Source of the DNA: Pelethousia sp034928145
GTDB lineage: Bacteria > Bacillota > Clostridia > Christensenellales > CAG-138
Assembly (NCBI GenBank): GCA_034928145.1
Contig: JAYFPE010000010.1
Coordinates: forward strand, 1 to 64,000
Length of the DNA stretch: 64,000 bases
Reading direction: 5' to 3'
In this document: positions 29,912-38,731 of the stretch, piece by piece
Layout of the letters: each line of letters begins with the position of its first letter
Position numbering within the stretch: position 1 is the first letter of the stretch
Translations under genes and position numbers: made by a program
The notes under the pieces: generated by a model
Database searches by the model: none
The model's input: only the letters and a program-made list of their open reading frames with translations
Told to the model about the DNA's origin: nothing

Positions 29912-32113
29912 ATGAAACGCGTCCTCTGTATCCTCCTGTGTTTTTCCCTGCTTTTCCCTGCCCTTGGCTGCTCCGCCCTGAGCGGGCGTGAGCTTTGCCT
30001 GGATTTCCTCACCGCCATTTCAGAAGGGGAATATGACCGGGCCTACGATATGCTGGATCCGGCCGTGCGGGCCGATCCCGTACAGCCGGATAGCGAAAAC
30101 GAGGCGGATATCGCCGCGGCCAAGCAAGCAGAGGCGGAAAAAGAGGCCAATGGCCGCATCACCAGGGAGCGCTTCAAGCAAAAATATACAGCCGTGTTCG
30201 AGGTGCTTGGCATTACGGCCGTGGCCTATGAGAACGTGGAGATCGAGGAAGGCGAAATCTTTACCACGGCCACCTATATCGGCATTTATAGCAGCGAACT
30301 GGCCGGGGATATGGAAGAGGAATTCAAGCTGGTGGCCGTGCGATCCGGCGGCCGCTGGGTGATCGAATGGGAACCCGGCATGATCTTCCCGGATATGGAG
30401 TGGGGGGATACGGTGCGCAAGGCGGCGATCCGTGCCCAGCGCGGCGAGATCGTGGCCGATGGCCAGCTTTTGGCGGCCACGGTGGGCAAGCTCTCGGTTT
30501 ACGCCGTGCCCAGCCGCATCAAGGATGTGCCTTTGTTCGCATCCCAGGCGGCCATCCTTTTGGGCATGACGGAGAGCGCCGTGCAAAAGCGCCTGGATAA
30601 GGCCTATAACGACCTCGCCGTGCTCAAGCAATTCTATACGGACGAGCTGACCGCCACGGCGCGCGAGCAGTTGCTCTCCATCGAGGGTGTGGGCATAGAC
30701 GAGGGAAACTATGCGGAGGCCCGGCAATACCCCTATGGCGATATGCTGGCCCATATCCTGGGTTATGTGGGCATGGTAAGCGCGGAAACGGCGGAGGAGG
30801 CCGAAGCCCTGGTGGATGAAATGAACCGGGGCCGGAACCCGGACGACGGCCTTTACGCAACGGATTCCCAGGTGGGCAAGCTGGGCCTGGAAAAGCAATA
30901 TGAAGAGGTGCTGCGCGGCAAGGATGGCTACCGCGTTTTCATTCAGACCGGCGAGGGGCTGAACCGCCGCACCCTCTATACCAAGCCCGTGGAGGATGGC
31001 TACGACCTGCATCTCACCATTAACCTGGCCCTGCAGGAACGGCTGGATTTCATTCTGGAGTGCGAATTGATGGATGAGGAAACGGCTGGAGCCGTGGTTG
31101 TGATGAATCCCAGGACAGGGGCCATAGAAGCCATGGCCAGTTGGCCCAGCTACGACCTCAACCTTTTTGCCCGGGGCATCTCCAGCACGGCTTACGCCAA
31201 GCTCACCGGAAAAAAGAACACCCCGCTCTATAACCGGCTTACCCAGGGCCTTTATCCTCCCGGCTCCGTGCTCAAAGCCTTTACGGCCGCTGCGGCCCTC
31301 GATACGGGCACGTTGGATGAAACCTACGAATTCAAGGGCGAGATCGAGGATGATTACTGGCTGCCCACGGAATTCGGCCCCTGGACGGGCAGCAAGATCA
31401 AGCGCGCGCATACGGAATATCCCAAGCTGCCTACCCTCAACATGCGCCGGGCCATCATTTATTCCGATAACATCTACTTTGCCAACGCCGCCCTTTTGAT
31501 GGGCTGGGAGAGGCTGGCTCCCTATATGGAAAAGGCGGGCCTCAACAGCGCTATCCCCTTTGACCTCAACGTGGCACCCCCCCAGCTTCATAACAAATCC
31601 GAAACCGACCTGAGCCTGATGCTCCTGGCGGAAAGCGGCTATGGCCAGGGACAGGTGCTGATCACGCCCTTGCAGATGGCCGCGATGTTCTGCGCCTTTG
31701 CCAACGACGGGGATGTGCCTGCGCCCTATCTGATAGACGGGCTGTATAAGGAGAACGGCATCAAATACGACACCGTGAGCCTCACCGTGCCCAAGATCTG
31801 GCGCGAGGACGTAGTGAGCGCCCACGCGCTGGAGGTTATCCTGCCGTATTTGCAGGATGTCGTTTACAGGCCGATGAACGGCACGGGCCGCCTCCTGGAT
31901 GTGACGGATGTGCAGATCGCTGCAAAAACGGGCACAGCCGAGATCGGCAACGACAAGAGCCGGGAGATCGCCTGGTTCGCCGGCTTCCGCTGCGATGTGG
32001 AGCCCGAGCAGGCGCGCTTGGTGCTCGTCATGCTTGAGGTGCCCGCCAACGGCCCCTATTCCAATACCAAGTTCACCATCGCCAGAAATCTACTGCGCCT
32101 GAGCGCGCCCTAA
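29912..32113 (+). CDS. Penicillin-binding protein, lipoprotein transpeptidase
   Basis: The 733-residue precursor has a lipobox (FPALGC, Cys20), an NTF2-like MecA_N domain (about 25-160), a PBP dimer domain (about 165-340), and a transpeptidase domain. Its active-site motifs are S452-V-L-K455, S518-D-N520 and K672-T-G674. The layout is that of class B PBPs such as PBP3/PBP2a of Firmicutes, which cross-link peptidoglycan. Retention by lipid rather than by a transmembrane helix is less common. A weakly spaced GGAAAGG precedes the ATG. The following small membrane-protein gene is only 21 bases away. Confidence 0.9.
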   Translation: MKRVLCILLCFSLLFPALGCSALSGRELCLDFLTAISEGEYDRAYDMLDPAVRADPVQPDSENEADIAAAKQAEAEKEANGRITRERFKQKYTAVFEVLGITAVAYENVEIEEGEIFTTATYIGIYSSELAGDMEEEFKLVAVRSGGRWVIEWEPGMIFPDMEWGDTVRKAAIRAQRGEIVADGQLLAATVGKLSVYAVPSRIKDVPLFASQAAILLGMTESAVQKRLDKAYNDLAVLKQFYTDELTATAREQLLSIEGVGIDEGNYAEARQYPYGDMLAHILGYVGMVSAETAEEAEALVDEMNRGRNPDDGLYATDSQVGKLGLEKQYEEVLRGKDGYRVFIQTGEGLNRRTLYTKPVEDGYDLHLTINLALQERLDFILECELMDEETAGAVVVMNPRTGAIEAMASWPSYDLNLFARGISSTAYAKLTGKKNTPLYNRLTQGLYPPGSVLKAFTAAAALDTGTLDETYEFKGEIEDDYWLPTEFGPWTGSKIKRAHTEYPKLPTLNMRRAIIYSDNIYFANAALLMGWERLAPYMEKAGLNSAIPFDLNVAPPQLHNKSETDLSLMLLAESGYGQGQVLITPLQMAAMFCAFANDGDVPAPYLIDGLYKENGIKYDTVSLTVPKIWREDVVSAHALEVILPYLQDVVYRPMNGTGRLLDVTDVQIAAKTGTAEIGNDKSREIAWFAGFRCDVEPEQARLVLVMLEVPANGPYSNTKFTIARNLLRLSAP

Positions 32114-32134
32114 ATACAGAGGAGGTATCACACC

Positions 32135-32680
32135 ATGCGCTATCCCGTGGCCCTCAAGCAAAACGTTTTCTGCTACCTGGCCGTTGCCCTAATGGCTGCT
32201 GCGGTTATCCTGCGCTGCGCCTACTTCCTGCCCCGCTGGGCGGAAACGGACGCCCTGGCGCTGGCGCTGCAATTCTTTCTGCCCCTGCTCAGCGGTGTGG
32301 TTTACTGCGGGGCCATGCTGGCCAAGGGCGGTAAACTCTATTTGCTCACGATTTTCTCGGTATTTCTGGGGATTACCTTCTTCATCGCCAAGGCCCAGAG
32401 CTTCGAGCATGCCTGGCACACGGTGCTTTGCACCTTGCTCTACCTTGTCGTGTTTATCATCTACACCCTCACGGCCCTGGGCGTGATGTCCTCGCTGCTC
32501 TACCAAAAGCTGGTCTTCGGTCTGCCGCTAATCTTCCACATCATTCAGGATATCTTCTTTCCATCGGCCAATATGCAAATTAGCCCCCTGCCCGAGCTTT
32601 CGGTGCTGTGCATTATGGCCGCTTTGCTCTTTGGCGCCTTTGCCCTGCAGCAAGTTAAGACCGGTTGCCAAAAAGATTAA
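32135..32680 (+). CDS. Six-helix membrane protein, unknown
   Basis: The 181-residue product is almost entirely hydrophobic, with about six helices and a cysteine-containing C-terminal tail (KTGCQKD). No family recognised. AGGAGG lies eight bases before the ATG. It sits 21 bases downstream of the PBP gene and is probably in the same operon, so a role near the cell envelope is possible but unproven. Confidence 0.6.
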   Translation: MRYPVALKQNVFCYLAVALMAAAVILRCAYFLPRWAETDALALALQFFLPLLSGVVYCGAMLAKGGKLYLLTIFSVFLGITFFIAKAQSFEHAWHTVLCTLLYLVVFIIYTLTALGVMSSLLYQKLVFGLPLIFHIIQDIFFPSANMQISPLPELSVLCIMAALLFGAFALQQVKTGCQKD

Positions 32681-32778
32681 TAACCATTCCCGTTCTTGAC
32701 TTTTTCCCTGCTAAACGCTACAATATGTGGTATAAAAAGCGGCAGGGCACACGATATATGCCCTGAAAAGGAGTATAT

Positions 32779-33051
32779 ATGGATATGCAGGTAAACGTAA
32801 CAGGGGGCGAGCTGCCCCAGGTGGAGATCGAGGCCTATATCGCCCATGGCCGCAAGAGTTATCCGGACCGGCAGATCGAGCGCATGGATGTAAAGATAGA
32901 TGGCGAATATGTCGATATCAACTATTTTCTCGCCGATGAGCCCTTTACCCGCATTCGCCGCATCACGGGCTATCTGGTGGGCGATATGAGCCATTGGAAC
33001 AACGCCAAGCGGGCCGAGGAAGCGGACCGGGTCAAGCATACGATGGAGTAG
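32779..33051 (+). CDS. Small NrdD C-terminal-like protein
   Basis: The 90-residue product resembles the C-terminal region of class III anaerobic ribonucleotide reductases: YIAHGRKSYPDRQIERMDV, then RIRRITGYLVG (about 62-72) and NNAKRAEEADRVKH (about 77-90). In NrdD the RVCGYL-type motif carries the glycyl radical; here RITGYL is similar in form. The protein lacks the rest of the reductase. Relatives of this length are often labelled anaerobic ribonucleoside-triphosphate reductase, but their function is not established. AAAAGGAG lies before the ATG. Confidence 0.7.
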   Translation: MDMQVNVTGGELPQVEIEAYIAHGRKSYPDRQIERMDVKIDGEYVDINYFLADEPFTRIRRITGYLVGDMSHWNNAKRAEEADRVKHTME

Positions 33052-33447
33052 GTAATACAGAATACAAGCGGCCCGGCGCATTTGCGCCGGGCCGTATTGA
33101 TAAAACTATTACGCTATTCTGACCCTATGTTCCTGACGGATGTAGTACTTCTCTACCTTGTAAGCCTTTCATGCGTTTGCACTGGATGCCAGGCCCGCCT
33201 AAATAGACAAACATTCGGCAATGTGGTATACTTCATAGCAATCTTCTCGGGCCCACTATATTTTTTATGAGTTTTCGCGATTCCGGATGCAGGTCGATTG
33301 GGCAGGGGAAATACGCCGCTGCCTTGCGTGCAAAAGCATCGTACATGCAAAGAACAGCCTTTGGGCATAAGAAAAAAGAAACGATGCCCCTGTACATCGC
33401 AGGGAAAACGCGTTGAAGTACTAACCGAATTTTAGGCGGGAGTTGTT
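33052..33447. other. Intergenic gap before the catabolic locus
   Basis: It holds hairpin B4 near its left end. The rest is A+T-richer with no supported gene. CATCGTACATGCA (about 33337) and its partial complement around 33390 form a loose inverted repeat upstream of kinase 1 that might be part of its control region. No convincing promoter hexamers. Confidence 0.4.
33069..33094. repeat. GGCCCGGCGCA hairpin, copy B4
   Basis: CGGCCCGGCGCA, TT, TGCGCCGGGCCG. Both this and B2 are followed by a TTGAT-containing sequence. Confidence 0.8.
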
Positions 33448-34839
33448 ATGAGACCGGTTATATTGAATAAGGAGGAGCTTCTGGAACATTCCTGTAAGGA
33501 ATTGCGAGGCGTGGTGCTGGATGTGTTGGAACAAACCCTCCTTGAGATGGATTCATACCGATCCTTTCTGAAAAACATAACGGTGGAAGAATCGATTCTA
33601 CGCATCGGCGACCGAAGCTGGGATCTGGATAAGGCGCGCAGCGTATATTTGATCTGCGGCGGCAAGGCGGCCAATGCAACCGCCATGGCCTTGGAAACCC
33701 TGCTCGGCCCCCGGCTTACGGGGGGTGTGGTGATTGTGAAATCCCTGGAAGGCGGCGATCGTTTTTCCAAATGCGAGGTTTATGTGGGCGGACATCCCCT
33801 ATCCAATTTGGAGGGCTATCAGGGCTGCTGCCGCATATTTGAAATGCTCGAAAAGATCGGGCCCGAGGATTTGGTGATCAGCGCCATTAGCGGGGGCACC
33901 TCCGCGCTCATGGCCTGCCCCAAGCCGGGGCTGAGCCTAGAGGCGGATATTCTTACCTCGGATATCCTTTTAAAGAGCGGTGCAAACATCCATGAAATCA
34001 ACTCGGTGCGGCGGCATATTTCCCGCACCAACGGCGGCAACCTGGCAAAGCAGATCGAAGCAAAGGGCGCAGAAATGATCCTGCTCATGCATGTGGACGC
34101 CATCGGCAGCGCGCCCACGCAGGAACCTTGGGTGGCAAGGCCGGTGTTCGGCGGACCCATGGCCCCGGACCCCACGACCTTGCAGGACGCTAAGAATACC
34201 ATACGCAACTATGGCCTGCAGGATAAGCTGCCCCGCACGGTTGTGGAATTCCTGGAAAACAGCACTGAGGCCGATGAAACACCCAAGGAATTAAAGCGCC
34301 ATACCACCTTTGCCGTGAACACGCTGCCGGATTTAAGCGCCTGCGCGCAGCAAAAGGCTCGGAAGATGGGCATAAACGCGCACATCCTCAGCTCCTCCAT
34401 GGTAGGGGACAGCCAGCAGGCCGGGGCGTTTTTTGCAAGCCTTGCCCGGGAGATTCAAACCTTTGGAAGGCCGTATGCGGCGCCCTGCCTGCTGATCGCC
34501 TCCGGGGAGGTTTATACCATGATCGACGATCCGCGTTCCGTGCGCGGCAGCGGCGGGCCGGGGCAGGAAATGGTGGTGGCCTTTGCCTTGGCCAACCGAG
34601 ATATGCCCGGCGTGTGCTTTGCCAGCATAGACAGCGAGGGCACGGATGGCCCCACGCCGGCGGCGGGCGGTATCGTGGATTCCTGCACCTATGCCTACGC
34701 CTTGGAAAAAGGGGTGGATTTGCATAAAGCGCTGCGCCGCCACTCCACCCACCAGGCGTTGGGATCGCTGGGCTGCCTGGTGTATTCCGGGAATACGGGA
34801 ACAACCCTTTGCGATTTGCACCTTTTATACATCGTGTGA
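33448..34839 (+). CDS. MOFRL/DUF4147 glycerate-kinase-family protein (paralogue 1)
   Basis: The 463-residue product belongs to the glycerate 2-kinase family (GckA/TtuD type; DUF4147 then MOFRL). Seen: YLICGGKAANATAMALE (about 67-83), the EINSVRRHISRTNGGNLA block (about 189-206), the MOFRL block DSEGTDGPTPAAGGIVDS (about 393-410), and the ending SGNTGTTLCDLH. The usual SDVVGDD segment is altered (HVDAIGSAPTQEP), so its phosphoryl acceptor may not be glycerate. GGCGGGAG precedes the ATG. It is separated from paralogue 2 by the AraC gene and by a terminator, and so is probably a separate transcript. Confidence 0.85.
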   Translation: MRPVILNKEELLEHSCKELRGVVLDVLEQTLLEMDSYRSFLKNITVEESILRIGDRSWDLDKARSVYLICGGKAANATAMALETLLGPRLTGGVVIVKSLEGGDRFSKCEVYVGGHPLSNLEGYQGCCRIFEMLEKIGPEDLVISAISGGTSALMACPKPGLSLEADILTSDILLKSGANIHEINSVRRHISRTNGGNLAKQIEAKGAEMILLMHVDAIGSAPTQEPWVARPVFGGPMAPDPTTLQDAKNTIRNYGLQDKLPRTVVEFLENSTEADETPKELKRHTTFAVNTLPDLSACAQQKARKMGINAHILSSSMVGDSQQAGAFFASLAREIQTFGRPYAAPCLLIASGEVYTMIDDPRSVRGSGGPGQEMVVAFALANRDMPGVCFASIDSEGTDGPTPAAGGIVDSCTYAYALEKGVDLHKALRRHSTHQALGSLGCLVYSGNTGTTLCDLHLLYIV

Positions 34840-34900
34840 TTCTTACGCACAAACGGCCGGCTCTTTAGGATGTGCCGGCCAAACGAATTCGCGGTTTTTT

Positions 34901-34937
34901 GGGAGCCAAGCCGAATGGGCGGGGCTCCTGCTTTTTT
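34901..34937 (+). terminator. Terminator of kinase 1
   Basis: GGGAGCC and GGCTCC pair, followed by TGCTTTTTTG. Another, G+C-rich hairpin without U-run lies at 34855-34880 (GGCCGGC/GCCGGCC). Confidence 0.55.
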
Positions 34938-34977
34938 GCGCCGCGGCCGCCTGCGGCCGGGTTATGCAAGGCGGCGC

Positions 34978-35721
34978 TTAGTCGTTCCCCCAGTAAGGAA
35001 GCTCACTGAACTTAACCATGTGCTTGCCGCTGTTGCGGAAATCCAGAGGCCTGCTCCCCGTGATGGTGCGAAAAGCCCTGGAAAACGAGGACGCGTTGGT
35101 GTAGCCGATCTGCAAAGCAATATCGATGATGCGGTATTTTGTGTTGATCAACAGCTCCTTGGCTTTGTTGATGCGCAGCTCCGTTAAATATTCATTGGGC
35201 GTTTTGCCCATGTGGTTGCGGAACCAGGAGATATAGTAATTCGGATTATAGTTTTCTATACTGGCCAGCATTTCAATGGTAATAGGCTCGGCATAGTGTG
35301 CTTCCAAAAACTGAATCGAAACATATCTGTGCTCCATAATCATTTTGGAATACAGGTATTGGAACAGGTATTGCACGCAGCGGCCGGTAGGATCGGCAAC
35401 GGCCTCGCGCTGAAAAAGCTCCACCATGTTATGCAAATAGTCCGGCATGGAAAAAATGGGGGTTTGAATCAGTTCCTTTACGTCATCCTCGGTGATCATT
35501 TCAGCCGGAATGCTTAGCCATATAACCTTTTTGGTACAAATCACCCGGTGGAATACATCCGGGTGAACATAGGCGATGGAGTTTGCGTTGAGCCAAAAAT
35601 CCGTTTCATCGATGCGGATGTAAAGAATGTCGGAGGTGGGGATGAAAATATGGGCGTACTGGTGGGTATGCCCGGTTTGCTGACTGGGGATAAAGTCGTA
35701 ATTGCATTCGATCTTCAGCAC
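34978..35721 (-). CDS. AraC-family regulator of the catabolic locus
   Basis: The roughly 247-residue product has an N-terminal cupin-like sensor (GHTHQYAHIFIPTSDILYI region, His/Glu-rich) and a C-terminal pair of AraC helix-turn-helices (about 150-245: ITIEMLASIENYNPNYYISWF, then KELLINTKYRIIDIALQIGY with FSRAFRTITGSRP). GGAGGG seven bases before GTG 35721 fixes the start; the TTG at 35736 lies inside that ribosome-binding site. It is transcribed divergently from kinase 2 and enclosed by the catabolic genes, so it probably activates them in response to the transported acid. Confidence 0.87.
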   Translation of the reverse strand: MLKIECNYDFIPSQQTGHTHQYAHIFIPTSDILYIRIDETDFWLNANSIAYVHPDVFHRVICTKKVIWLSIPAEMITEDDVKELIQTPIFSMPDYLHNMVELFQREAVADPTGRCVQYLFQYLYSKMIMEHRYVSIQFLEAHYAEPITIEMLASIENYNPNYYISWFRNHMGKTPNEYLTELRINKAKELLINTKYRIIDIALQIGYTNASSFSRAFRTITGSRPLDFRNSGKHMVKFSELPYWGND

Positions 35722-35768
35722 GGGCGCGCCCTCCAATTGTGAGTTTATGAATGGAATATATAAGTTTT

Positions 35769-35864
35769 AGCATATGATATATGCTACTGTCAAGCCGCAA
35801 TACAGATTTATCCATAAAAACATGAATTTACGGAACGATCTGTATGAGTTTGAGCATATATGAT
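35769..35864. promoter_or_regulatory. Candidate AraC binding sites in the divergent region
   Basis: AGCATAT-GAT-ATATGCT (35769-35785) is a perfect 17-base palindrome. AGCATATATGAT (35853-35864) repeats its left half 84 bases away, eight turns of helix. Both lie between the araC and kinase 2 starts. Confidence 0.55.
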
Positions 35865-35939
35865 TTTCCATAAGTGTGGTACCATAGTACTCGCACATAG
35901 TATTATCTTTAATTATTACAGAATATTCACAAGGATTGG

Positions 35940-37346
35940 GTGGCGCAGGTGTACGAAATCAAAAAGATTCGCAATTACGAACAACTTATTGGAAAGGGCG
36001 ATTCGATTGCCAGGCAAAAGGTTCTTCAGCTTATGGACGCGGTGCTTCAGGAAGTGGATGCGGGCAAACGCATCCGGGAAATTATGCGGCTCGATGGCGA
36101 CATCCTCACGGTGGGTTGCCGCACGTGGGATCTCGCGAAAAAGCGCAACATCTACCTGATTGGCGCGGGCAAGGCCTGCAACGCCATGGCGGAGGCGGTT
36201 TGCGATATTCTGGGAGAGCGCATCACCAAGGGCATTATTTCTATCAAAATTCAAGAGGAAACCGATCGCTATTGTAACACGGAGGTTTACGTGGGCGGGC
36301 ATCCGCTCCCCAACCGTGAGGGCATGGTGGCGGCCCAGCGCATGATCGAGCTGATCAACGCCGCGGGGCCGGAGGATCTGTTTGTGGCTGTAACATCGGG
36401 CGGCAGCTCGGCGCTTCTGACCTATCCCGTGGATGGCATCACCCTGGAGGAAGAAATCGTAGCCCAAGATTTGCTGCTCAAGAGTGGCGCGAAGATCGTG
36501 GAGATCAACGCAGTTCGCCGGCACATTTCCCGCACGAACGGGGGCAGGCTGGCCGAGCTTATTTGCAACCGGGCGGGCGCGGAGCTCATCAGCCTCATGG
36601 TGAGTGATGGCGTGGGCCTCCCCAGCACGGCGCAAAGGGGTGTTCCCACCACCTTTTCGGGCACGCCGGTGGCGCCGGACGCCACCACCATTCAGGATGC
36701 GCGCAATATGATTATTAACTACGACTTGGCCCAAAAGCTGCCGGCCAGCATTGTGGACTATGTGATGGACGATGCGCGCATTCGCGAAACCCCCAAGGCG
36801 TTCGATGAAAAACTAACCACTTTCCTGGTGGGGAGCATTGCCGATTCCTGCGAAGCGGCGATTGAGGCGGCTGAAAAGATGGGCGATTCCATTATGGTGC
36901 TCACCACTTTTCTGGAAGGCGAAAGCCGGGAAGCGGGCCACCTTCTCTCCTCCATAGCCCGCGAAATCAAAACGCTCAACCGGCCCATCAAAGCGCCATG
37001 CTTTTTAGTTTGCGCGGGGGAAACCACCACCAGCATCAATACCCCGCCCGCCGGCATGGGAGGCCCCTCACAGGAATTGGTTCTGGGGTTCAGCATCGGC
37101 ATCAAGGATTATCCCGGGGTGGCGGCGGCTTCCATCGATACAGAAGGAACGGATGGAACGACGATATACGCCGGCGGCATTTGCGATAGAACCACCTTCG
37201 GCGCGCTGGAAGCAGCCAGCATAAACGTTTACGAAGCGCTTCGGTCCCATGCGAGCGGCAACGCTCTCCTGGCCATTGGAGATAACATTTTCACGGGGAA
37301 CACGGGCACCAACCTATGCGACCTCAATGTGATTTACATTGCGTAA
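35940..37346 (+). CDS. MOFRL/DUF4147 glycerate-kinase-family protein (paralogue 2)
   Basis: The 468-residue product is a full-length relative of paralogue 1: YLIGAGKACNAMAEAV (about 71-86), EINAVRRHISRTNGGRLAEL, and the end TGNTGTNLCDLN. It keeps SD at the SDVVGDD position (LMVSDGVGLPST), but its MOFRL block reads DTEGTDGTTIYAGGICD, where family members have DGPT-x-AAG. The two paralogues therefore have complementary deviations. It starts with GTG at 35940 (AAGGA upstream); GTG 35949 is also possible. The enolase-like gene follows after 42 bases. Confidence 0.85.
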   Translation: MAQVYEIKKIRNYEQLIGKGDSIARQKVLQLMDAVLQEVDAGKRIREIMRLDGDILTVGCRTWDLAKKRNIYLIGAGKACNAMAEAVCDILGERITKGIISIKIQEETDRYCNTEVYVGGHPLPNREGMVAAQRMIELINAAGPEDLFVAVTSGGSSALLTYPVDGITLEEEIVAQDLLLKSGAKIVEINAVRRHISRTNGGRLAELICNRAGAELISLMVSDGVGLPSTAQRGVPTTFSGTPVAPDATTIQDARNMIINYDLAQKLPASIVDYVMDDARIRETPKAFDEKLTTFLVGSIADSCEAAIEAAEKMGDSIMVLTTFLEGESREAGHLLSSIAREIKTLNRPIKAPCFLVCAGETTTSINTPPAGMGGPSQELVLGFSIGIKDYPGVAAASIDTEGTDGTTIYAGGICDRTTFGALEAASINVYEALRSHASGNALLAIGDNIFTGNTGTNLCDLNVIYIA

Positions 37347-37388
37347 ATGTAACTTAATTTCAAATAATCAAAAAAGGGGATGTCAATC

Positions 37389-38675
37389 ATGCAAGGGAAC
37401 AAGATTAAAGCGGTAAAGGCCAGGCAGGTACTCGATAGCAATGGCCGACCAGTGGTTGAAGTGGATATCGTTACCGAAAGCGGGCATTTGGGCCGGGCAG
37501 GCGCCTCCACCGGATCTTCCGTGGGCGCGAACGAATCCTTTGTGCTTAGAGATAACGATCCCAAGATCTTTTTCGGCACGAGCGTATACAAGGCGGTGGA
37601 TAACGTGAACCGCGTGATAGCCCCCGCCCTGATCGGCATGGATGTGCACGACCAGGCCGGGATCGACAAGAAGATGATCGAGTTGGATGGCACCCGCTAT
37701 AAAACCAACCTGGGCGGGAACGCCATCTTCGCAACATCTTCCGCCGTAGCTTACGCGGCGGCGGCATTTAACCGCAAGCCGCTTTTCCAGAACGTTGCGC
37801 AGGGCCCCGTCAAGTATGTGTTCTCCCTTTCCTCCAATGTGGTAAACGGCGGCACCTACGGGGATAAGACCCTGGCCTTCCAGGAATTCATGGTATTGCC
37901 ACACAGCGTGCCCTCTGCGCATGAGGCCGTGCGTATCATCGTGGAAGTGTTCCACCATCTGGGGGAGGTTATCAAGAAATACAACGGCAAACCTGCGGCC
38001 ATGGGCAATTACAGCGGCTATGGCGCCCCCTCGGATGACCCCTTTGTGGTATTCGAAATGATCAGCCAAGCCGTAAAAGATTTGGGCTACGAAAAGAATG
38101 TGGCCTATGCCATGGATTGCGCGAGCAGCGAGTATTACAACACCAAGGAAGGCGCTTATGAATACCGGGGCGAGCTGGTAGGCCGGGATAAGATCATTTC
38201 CATTCTTGCCGAGCTTTCCAACAAATACCCCATCGCCTTTGTGGAGGATGCGCTGGAGGAGGAGGATTTTGAGGGCTTTAAGCTGGCCAGCGAAAAAATT
38301 AACTCCGTGATCATCGGAGACGACTTCCTGTGTAGCAGCATGGATCGCTCGCAAAAGGCCGTGGAGATGGGCGCGGCCCGGGGCATGATTTTCAAGCCCA
38401 ACCAGGCCGGTACCATTACCGAGGCCATGGAAACCGCCCGCTATATGATCGACAAGGGCCTTCTGGTGGTGCCCTCCGGCCGGGCTGGCGGCACGCTGGA
38501 TTCCCCGGATAAGGAACTGGGCCTGGGGCTGGGCTGCTACACCGTTAAAAGCGGCGCGCCCCGCAGCGGCGACCGGACGGCAAACCTGAATTTTGCCATG
38601 CGGGTGGAAGAAGAGCTGGGCATCCCCATGATCAACATCGTAGACCTGCCGATTTTCAGCCACTTGAAACGCTAG
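37389..38675 (+). CDS. Enolase paralogue with altered active site
   Basis: The 428-residue product is an enolase homologue along its whole length (ARQVLDSNGRPVVEVDI; QEFMVLP; AMDCASSEYY; PIAFVEDALEEEDFEGF; GDDFL; KPNQAGTITEA). By hand alignment the three metal ligands (D243, E286, D311), E166 and the lysine base K336 are kept. The phosphate- and proton-related His159 is Tyr157, the catalytic Glu of GDEGGF is missing (GNYSGYGAP, 206-214), and the His of SHRSGE is Gly364. The Ser39 loop is also changed (GRAGASTGSSVG). It is unlikely to be a normal 2-phosphoglycerate hydratase. AAGGGG, nine bases upstream of ATG 37389, sets the start. Confidence 0.88.
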   Translation: MQGNKIKAVKARQVLDSNGRPVVEVDIVTESGHLGRAGASTGSSVGANESFVLRDNDPKIFFGTSVYKAVDNVNRVIAPALIGMDVHDQAGIDKKMIELDGTRYKTNLGGNAIFATSSAVAYAAAAFNRKPLFQNVAQGPVKYVFSLSSNVVNGGTYGDKTLAFQEFMVLPHSVPSAHEAVRIIVEVFHHLGEVIKKYNGKPAAMGNYSGYGAPSDDPFVVFEMISQAVKDLGYEKNVAYAMDCASSEYYNTKEGAYEYRGELVGRDKIISILAELSNKYPIAFVEDALEEEDFEGFKLASEKINSVIIGDDFLCSSMDRSQKAVEMGAARGMIFKPNQAGTITEAMETARYMIDKGLLVVPSGRAGGTLDSPDKELGLGLGCYTVKSGAPRSGDRTANLNFAMRVEEELGIPMINIVDLPIFSHLKR

Positions 38676-38731
38676 TATAAATGCCTGAACGTAAAAGGCT
38701 TTTACTAAAAAATAAAAAGGAGAGAAAACAA

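Noticed and set aside
30020..31825. 601-residue minus-strand open frame opposite the PBP gene
   Set aside because: Composition is antisense-like and the plus strand carries all three PBP active-site motifs.
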